Both the position numbers and the translations under genes were made by a program. This document shows positions 57,223-64,000 of a stretch of 64,000 nt of DNA, piece by piece. The DNA comes from Paraphysoderma sedebokerense (taxonomy: Eukaryota; Blastocladiomycota; Physodermatomycetes; Physodermatales; Physodermataceae), in assembly GCA_025602915.1 (NCBI GenBank), contig JAHLJZ010000090.1, positions 30,871 through 94,870 on the forward strand. Direction: 5' to 3'. The notes under the pieces are model-generated. The model was given only the letters and a program-made list of their open reading frames with translations, did not search any database and was not told where the DNA came from. Each line of letters starts with the position of its first letter. The stretch's first letter is position 1.

Positions 57223-59745
57223 ATGAGGTTGCTCTCACCGTCATTCCATCTCGGTCGCTTTCTGATACCATGGATTCTATTCTCCCTCTCTTGTGCTTTT
57301 CCTGTTCCACGGCATCCTCCTCACTCCCATCTTCACCGCACACACACGACTATTACGTCACAACACAAATTGAAAGAGGATCCCGATGTTCCCGACTTTT
57401 GGTATAAAATACTTGCAATAGTCCTTTTGGTGCTGCTTGGTGGTCTTTTTGCCGGTCAGTTCTATTTCATTTCAGCGGTTTATGTCGGGCTGTGGTGTAT
57501 ACTTTTTCTGAACTCAAGACGTTGGAAATTATCGCCTTTTAATAGGTTTGACCCTTGGTCTGCTTTCACTCGATCTCATTTCTCTGGAAGTATTATCGCA
57601 ATCCGGTAATGCTAAAGAACAGCGATACGCAACACTTATCAAACCGATCCGCGCTAAAGGCCACTGGCTTCTTGTCACCCTTCTGTTGGCTAATGTGATT
57701 GTGAATGAAACATTACCAATTCTAGCTGATTCAATTTGGGGAGGCGGTTGGCCCGCTATCGTACTTTCTACGACATTAATTGTTATATTTGGGGAAGTAA
57801 TACCACAGGCTGTTTGTTCAAGATATGGACTTGCAATTGGGGCTAATTTGTCGTGGTGAGTTCAAGTAATCAGTTTCCGCCGCCATGACACTTGTCATTT
57901 CTGATGTGTTGAAATTGGTCCAGGCTAGTCAGATTTATGATGTTTATAATGTCACCGATTGCTTGGCCAATAGCGAGAATGCTGGATTGGGCTTTGGGCG
58001 AAACACAGGTAGAGTATTTCTCGTACTTGTAGGTAGAGATGTGTGAAGTCGTTTTAACACCACCAACTTTTCTATTACAGGGTACCACCTATCGGAGAGC
58101 TGGTAATAGATTTTTATTTTATCTCAATTGTCAAGCTTTCTAAGTCTTTATCGTCTTGAAACCATATCAGGCTTGAAGGCACTCGTTTCCCTCCACGGAA
58201 ATCGCCCCGAGTCATCACAATCACATGCCCACGTTAGGACTGAGTCGATAGAACGTCTGACGGAAGATGAAGTCACGATCATTAAAGCTGCGCTTGACTT
58301 GAGAGAAAAAACGGTGGGTCAAATAATGACTCCATTGGACGATGTTTTCATGGTAAATTGGGATCAAGTGCTAGATTACAAGGTTATGCATTTTATTTTG
58401 GAAAAGGGATACAGCAGGATACCAAGTTGGTATGATTTGTTTATTAACTGCTTTTCCGTCTACTAATTTACTTGGCTTTATGTTAATAGTTTACGCTGGC
58501 TTCTCAAGACGAAATATCGTTGGTATGCTGCTAGTGAAAAAGCTAATCACCTACGATCCTCATGATGCACTTAAAGTCAAAGAATTCACCCAGGCTATTC
58601 AATCTATTCCCGTTATTGATCCGGACTTCAAGTGTTTAGACTTAATAAATATCTTCCAGGAGGGAAAAAGTATTTAAACTTACTATGGTTTGATGTATAT
58701 GACCCCTGTTAAAACTCTTCATTCACACATTTTATTGTCTCTATAGGTCATATGGCAGTTGTCGTTGACTTGCAAAATCCGGTCGCCCCTCCTTCCCCGA
58801 AACACACGCCAGCGAGAAAGGGTACGAATGCTTCAGACGTTGATCTCAGCCCCTCAATTGGTGCCAATATCGAATGGGACATACCGAATATGAGTGTTGA
58901 TCCGTACAATCGACCTATTCCGAATGTGTTAGGTGTCGTGACTTTGGAAGATGTAATCGAAGAGTTGCTTGGTGAAGAAATCATTGATGGTTGGTTTACA
59001 TCTCACATCCCCACATTCCGTGTCACTTGTTACGGTTGTTACACGTTTGGAAATGGTTTCTTTGCTCACGTAATTTTACACCCCTATAGAAACAGACGAA
59101 TATATTGATGTGCACGCTAAAACTCTCGTTCCCCGTCGTCGTCACTTCCCTATATTTGGGGTCGCAACCGCGACCGCCGCCACTGCCACTGCCACTCTCG
59201 CATCCCCTTCCAATTCCGGATTGCCCCAGCTACAGAATCAGTCCACCCGATCATCCCGGTACGGTCCGAGTACTCCTCGATTGGGACCGACAACTCCGCT
59301 CATGTCTCCATTCCATGGATACCGGACTGGAAACATGTCCACCGATGAACTAGGCGATGGCGGGGATCGTCTGAAACACGGGACACCTAGGATGGTTGCT
59401 CGAAGAACAAAAAGTTCGATGGTGTTTGGTAGTGGGAATCACAGGAGAGGTAGCAGTTTAAGTCACCAAAGCAATTACGATTCGAACGTATCGTCCCCGA
59501 ATCAAAGCGAGGTCATCGATGAACCCTCTGATTCAATCAATCCGGCTGAAAGGTCTAACAGTGCTGCAAGTGGAGGTCTGTTGGATGGGGATAGTGACGA
59601 TGCAGACGGAGAAACGGAAGTGGACGGAGAAGAGAAACCATTGTTAAGTCCAAGAAGAGGTAACGAAACAAGTGCAGACAGTTCCAAGAAAAGCACGAAG
59701 CGAAGCGCAAGCAGGAATCGTAATGATAATACTAGAAGAAAGTAG
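57223..59745 (+). CDS. CNNM/Mam3-like membrane protein (DUF21 plus CBS pair)
   Basis: Eight exons in phase (57223-57454, 57546-57855, 57924-58008, 58081-58102, 58171-58425, 58490-58669, 58747-58989, 59090-59745) give 660 residues. A signal peptide occupies about residues 1-26. The DUF21/CNNM transmembrane domain has the signature [19 protein letters not shown], then [14 protein letters not shown] and [16 protein letters not shown], with [13 protein letters not shown] at the end. The CBS pair includes [43 protein letters not shown] and [21 protein letters not shown]. The C-tail is Ser/Arg-rich and disordered. The family handles Mg2+ or other divalent ions; yeast Mam3 sits in the vacuolar membrane. 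A 22-base microexon joins the DUF21 and CBS parts. Confidence 0.9.
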
Positions 59746-60376
59746 TTCAGTCTGTCACTGATATACTCCGAAGAAGGAATGAGCGCTTCAATCTAAAAAA
59801 AAATATAGGCTTCCAACACGGAAGACATTTGGTGTTGTAAAAATCAAGGATCAATGTATATAGCGGATTACAAACGTAAATAAATGCGTTCTCAATTGAC
59901 GATCAATACTATGTCAATACTTTGCACCCCGGTCAGTAGGAATTCAGTTCGTTGATTCCTATTGCGAAGTTGTGAAATGCCCAGCGTACTGGTTCGCCGG
60001 ACATCAATCGTTTCCCTGTAAGACTTAATAGTTCAAAATTACAAAGTTTATTCTACATAAAGGTTGGTTTCGGTGTATTATTTTGCCTAAACCATAACAT
60101 AAAACAGGACTATTGGAGTTCTATCGATTACACATTGGCGCTCCTTATACACCGTTTCATATCATGAATGATGTAATATTGTGTATGCTCGCAACTCTCC
60201 CCAAAAGAAGATTGTTAACACACAGACAAACCATAGAGCGCATGTTATTTAGAGGCAAAGCTTTATTCAACCTTTAACAAGCCGTTCATACAATCCTCCA
60301 AAATTCATTGCAATTTCCCAATTTCGACTTCTCTATTCTGGCACTATATACCAATGATCTAATGACAGTGGCTAAT
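59746..60376. other. Intergenic region between convergent genes
   Basis: About 630 AT-rich bases; 3' flanks of the CNNM-like gene (plus) and of the first KDYGY-repeat gene (minus). Nothing further is recognised. Confidence 0.4.
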
Positions 60377-61897
60377 CTAACAGCAAATGTAACTTCCATA
60401 ATCATAGCTGTGACTGTAGTCATAACCGTGACTGTAGTCGGAGTAGTCGTAATTGCCTGTGATGGAGTCAAGGAATTGTGAGTCTGGGTCAAAGGTGTGC
60501 AATTATCAAACTAAAGGTAAAAGACGTTACCGTAGGAGCTGTCTTCATGTCCATATCCGTAATCTTTGCTGTCATCGTATCCATAACCATAGGAGCTGTC
60601 TTCATGGCCATATCCGTAGTCTTTGTTGTCTTCATGACCGTAACCATAATCCTTGGAATCATCATACCCATAGTCTTTCTTTTCTTCATGGCCATATCCG
60701 TAGTCCTTGGAGTCTTCGTAACCGTAGTCTTTCTTTTCTTCGTGACCGTATCCATAGTCCTTTGAGTCTTCGTAACCGTAGTCTTTCTTTTCTTCGAGAC
60801 CATAACCGTAGTCTTTGGAGTCTTCGTAACCGTAGTCTTTCTTTTCTTCGTGACCATAACCGTAGTCTTTGGAGTCTTCGTAACCGTAGTCTTTCTTTTC
60901 TTCGTGACCATATCCATAATCTTTGGAGTCTTCATAACCGTAATCTTTCTTTTCTTCATGACCATATCCATAATCTTTGGAATCTTCGTAACCGTAGTCT
61001 TTCTTGTCTTCGTGACCATATCCGTAATCTTTGGAGTCTTCATAACCGTAATCTTTCTTTTCTTCATGACCATATCCATAATCTTTGGAATCTTCGTAAC
61101 CGTAGTCTTTCTTGTCTTCGTGACCATATCCGTAATCTTTGGAGTCTTCATAACCGTAATCTTTCTTTTCTTCATGACCATATCCATAATCTTTGGAATC
61201 TTCGTAACCGTAGTCTTTCTTTTCTTCGTGACCATATCCGTAATCTTTGGAGTCTTCGTAACCATAATCTTTCTTTTCTTCGTGACCATAGCCATAATCC
61301 TTGGAATCTTCATATCCATAGTCTTTCTTGTCTTCGTGACCGTAGTCTTTGGAGTCTTCGTAACCTGCAGGAGTTGAGTTGGTATTCAAAAACTTGCTGC
61401 CGCTGAATAAATGGAATATGCATACCATAATCTTTCTTTTCTTCATGGCCATATCCGTAGTCCTTGGAGTCTTCATAACCGTAATCTTTCTTTTCTTCAT
61501 GACCATATCCGTAATCCTTGGAGTCTTCATAACCGTAATCTTTCTTTTCTTCATGACCATATCCATAATCTTTTGAATCTTCGTAACCATAGTCTTTCTT
61601 TTCTTCGTGGCCATATCCGTAGTCCTTGGAATCTTCATAACCGTAGTCTTTCTTTTCTTCGTGACCGTAGTCCTTATTGTCATAGCCATAATCTTTGTTA
61701 TCCTCATAACCGTAGTCTTTCTTTTCTTCATGATCATATCCGTAGTCCTTGGAATCTTCATGACCGTAGTCTTTCTTTTCTTCGTGGCTGTAGCCGTATT
61801 CGTGCTTGTTTTCGTATCCGTAAGCTAATTTGAGAAATCGTGAACAATTCAATCAACTACTCGTTTGATTTTGCGGTGTGGGTAGGAACTTACTCAT
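60377..61897 (-). CDS. KDYGY-repeat protein 1
   Basis: A four-exon model in phase (61897-61894, 61824-61426, 61364-60531, 60456-60377) gives 438 residues. The first exon holds only ATGA; the protein starts MTYGYENKHEYGY. Almost everything else is an 18-residue unit, KKDYGYEDSKDYGYGHEE, with small changes (about five units in exon 2, about thirteen in exon 3). The last exon encodes NYDYSDYSHGYDYSHSYDYG and ends SYICC. No signal peptide, membrane helix or known domain is present. Such a Tyr/Gly/Asp/Lys composition predicts full disorder and Tyr-driven self-association; a structural, adhesive or condensate role is inference. Splice phases fit perfectly, and the second repeat gene has the same last intron, which supports the model. 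Confidence 0.65.
60531..61824 (-). repeat. 54-base tandem repeat array (coding)
   Basis: About 18 units of roughly 54 bases each, interrupted by a 61-base intron at 61425-61365. Because the unit length is a multiple of three and lacks stops, several frames on both strands stay open across the array. Those other frames are by-products. Confidence 0.9.
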
Positions 61898-63079
61898 TTT
61901 GGTGGATTGTTAAGTTTGCTAAAGGTTGGTCTAAAGATTTGTGGTAGAGAGAGATAGAAAAGAACAATGTTCTGGTGTCTCCACGGTACATCTTGCCGCT
62001 CTTTTTGTATGTGGAATCACAGTGAAGTAATAAAACCGCTTCAAACGACGCGCGAACGAACTCAGTCAAGCAATAACCCTGATACATTGCAATGGCGCGA
62101 AGCGGTGGTTCATACGTCAGTGTCGTAGGATGTCATTGGTTAACGGGTGGTGATGGATCACAGATGAATACTGCACGAGTGAATAGGAGTGAATTCAAAC
62201 ATTAGAAGATATATGACAGAACAAAGATTGCTCCTCTGAAATCAGACGAAAATCGTCAGTCGCAATTAAAGCATCTTGAATATATAGCGGTTAATTGAGA
62301 TCAACATACCCACTCATAAAAAACGCTACTACGTATTATGATTGTATAGAATTCTTGTAAATGCTTATTTCTGTTCAGCGGAATTAAGTGACATTGTGCT
62401 AACGCAAAAACTAAACCACTCTTGCCGGATATAGAAGATGTCAGCCAATCTTCTATGAAGCATCGTTAACTGGCGGTCTACGTCATAAAGATTTGATAAA
62501 GTATTGACTATTCTTCGAACAGTATTCCCGTTTTGCTATACCTGGTTATATTATCGCAGTATCACTGAATGGAATTTGGAAAAGGGACATGACGTGACGA
62601 TTGCACTGTAAACCTTCAACAGCGCATCGCGGGTACCAAACCCAGATTTAGAATGTTTAATTTAAAGTTTCGTTCCATTAGAGAAAGAATTGAATCTTTG
62701 GATGAGAAGAAAAATGACACCACGGAAGAGTATGCAAGTGAAGACATTTACTTGGCGCAGTCCTTTTCCGGTCGGCAGAGAGCAAACATCATGATCTTTT
62801 TATTATGTTTGGCCCGACAACCATTGAATTTATTGAGGGTTGAGCTTACATATAAATGGCCGAACTAATGCATAACCAACTGTTGATCTCTTAGAATTTT
62901 CATTTCTATTGTATAGCGAAATGAAATGAGCGAACGGAGTTCAGTTTGATATCCAAAGGCAGAATTTTATTTGACCTTTAACAAGCCCGTATTTAAACCA
63001 TCACACCATATTGTATCACGACACTTTTATCACATATGCTTTGGAATCTACTCGAGATGCTCTACTCAATTTAGCTGAT
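61898..63079. other. Intergenic region upstream of KDYGY-repeat gene 1
   Basis: About 1.2 kb holding the presumed promoter of repeat gene 1 and the 3' flank of repeat gene 2. A plus-strand frame at 62653-62868 (71 residues, MFNLKFRSIRERIESL) has no recognised family and no intron or promoter support. Confidence 0.4.
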
Positions 63080-64000
63080 CTAGTAACAACCATAACTTCC
63101 ATAATCATAGCTATGACTGTAGTCACTATAATCGTAGTGATCTAGAAAGAAGAAGAAATCAGTCAGACAGGAAGGATGCGTGCAGTCCTAAGTAGTAGGC
63201 TTACCGTAGGAATAATCCTTACAATCATCGTGGCTATAATCATATCCATAGTCCTTGCTATCATCATAGCCATAGCCATAATCTTTGTTATCATCATAAC
63301 CGTAATCCTTGTTGTCGTAGCCATAGTCCTTGGAGTCGTAACCGTAATCTTTGTTATCGTAACCGTAATCTTTGGAGTCGTAACCATAGTCCTTGTTGTC
63401 ATAACCATAGTCCTTGCTATCGTATCCATAATCTTTGTTGTCATAACCATAGTCTTTGTTATCATAGCCATAGTCCTTGTTGTCGTAACCGTAATCTTTG
63501 TTATCGTATCCGTAGTCTTTGGAGTCGTAACCATAGTCTTTGTTGTCGTTGTCATAGCCATAATCCTTGGAGTCATAACCGTAGTCTTTGTTGTCGTATC
63601 CGTAGTCTTTGGAGTCGTATCCGTAATCCTTGTTGTCATAACCATAGTCCTTGGAGTCGTAACCGTAGTCTTTGGAGTCGTAACCATAGTCTTTGTTGTC
63701 ATAACCATAGTCCTTGGAGTCGTATCCGTAGTCCTTGTTGTCGTATCCGTAGTCTTTGGAGTCATAGCCGTAGTCTTTGTTATCATATCCATAATCCTTG
63801 GAGTCATAACCGTAGTCCTTGGAGTCGTAACCGTAATCTTTGTTATCGTATCCGTAGTCTTTGGAGTCGTAACCATAGTCTTTGTTGTCGTTGTCATAGC
63901 CATAATCCTTGGAGTCATAACCGTAGTCTTTGTTGTCGTATCCGTAGTCTTTGGAGTCGTATCCGTAATCCTTGTTGTCATAACCATAGTCCTTGGAGTC
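63080..64000 (-). CDS. KDYGY-repeat protein 2 (partial, 5' part beyond window)
   Basis: Two visible exons: from beyond 64000 down to 63205, and 63141-63080. The repeat exon encodes a 7-residue unit, KDYGYDS or KDYGYDN (21 bases), about 35 times, with occasional NDN insertions, then a variant DDCKDYSYG. The last exon encodes HYDYSDYSHSYDYGSYGCY, closely matching the last exon of repeat gene 1, and the intron before it has the same position and phase. The two genes are thus tandem paralogues whose repeat cores have evolved separately. The N-terminus lies outside the window, so a signal peptide cannot be judged. Confidence 0.65.
63205..64000 (-). repeat. 21-base tandem repeat array (coding)
   Basis: Units of 21 bases encoding KDYGYD(S/N), arranged in higher-order blocks. 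The block that includes the NDN insertion occurs twice (about 63510-63570 and 63830-63905) with near-identical flanks, so a segment of about 340 bases seems to have been duplicated within the array. Confidence 0.85.

Noticed and set aside
60453-61833. Long plus-strand open frames over the KDYGY array (up to 317 codons)
   Set aside because: By-products of a stop-free repeat whose unit is a multiple of three; the minus-strand frame has matching splice sites and a conserved last exon.
62653-62868. Small plus-strand frame of 71 codons
   Set aside because: No family resemblance, no promoter or intron support, and typical of chance frames in this spacer.

Overview
The window reads as nuclear DNA of an early-diverging zoosporic (chytrid-like) fungus. 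Genes are dense, most have several 55-100 base GT-AG introns, and typical fungal families (FSH1 serine hydrolase, Ubp3/USP10-type deubiquitinase, Mam3/CNNM) lie beside families more usual in animals and in basal fungi (TMC-like membrane protein, egghead-like glycosyltransferase, rhodopsin-type 7TM receptors). The lineage is inferred from gene content; no rRNA or other marker is present.

Layout. 1-4714 (-): partial TMC-like protein, its C-terminus outside the window. 5.8-11.8 kb (+): a secreted N-glycoprotein gene, then a disturbed stretch in which about 0.5 kb (end of the secreted gene plus start of the next gene) is duplicated. An orphan minus-strand gene and degenerate coding remnants lie between the copies, and the intact coiled-coil gene follows the second copy. 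12.1-16.3 kb (+): USP10/Ubp3-like deubiquitinase. 18.8-40.4 kb: three paralogous giant genes (A, B, C; about 1,420 residues each), every one encoding two acyltransferase-3 membrane domains fused to an egghead-like GT2 glycosyltransferase. A second deubiquitinase (CYLD-like catalytic box, UBA-like N-terminus), an FSH1 hydrolase and a small hypothetical gene sit between them. 40.8-48.1 kb (+): a TPX2-like spindle protein, a LEA2-type single-pass membrane protein and a GT14 glycosyltransferase. 48.2-56.7 kb (-): five tandem 7TM receptor genes, the second with two lesions. 57.2-59.7 kb (+): CNNM/Mam3 transporter. 60.4-64 kb (-): two related genes made almost wholly of Tyr-Gly-Asp-Lys repeats, the second cut by the window end.

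The most unusual content is the tandem set of AT3-AT3-GT2 fusions. The exon lengths of the first acyltransferase half recur in the second half (328/313, 73/73, 113/113, 195/231, 108/108 in gene A), which argues for an internal duplication after the introns were present. The TM1 Arg...His signature of the family is lost in all first halves and kept in the second halves of genes B and C only. A division of labour is likely: a degenerate structural or regulatory half, one active acyltransferase half, and a membrane glycosyltransferase with all its sequence motifs intact. This suggests synthesis and O-acylation of a surface glycan or glycolipid by one polypeptide. The receptor array and the KDYGY-repeat pair are further lineage-specific tandem expansions.
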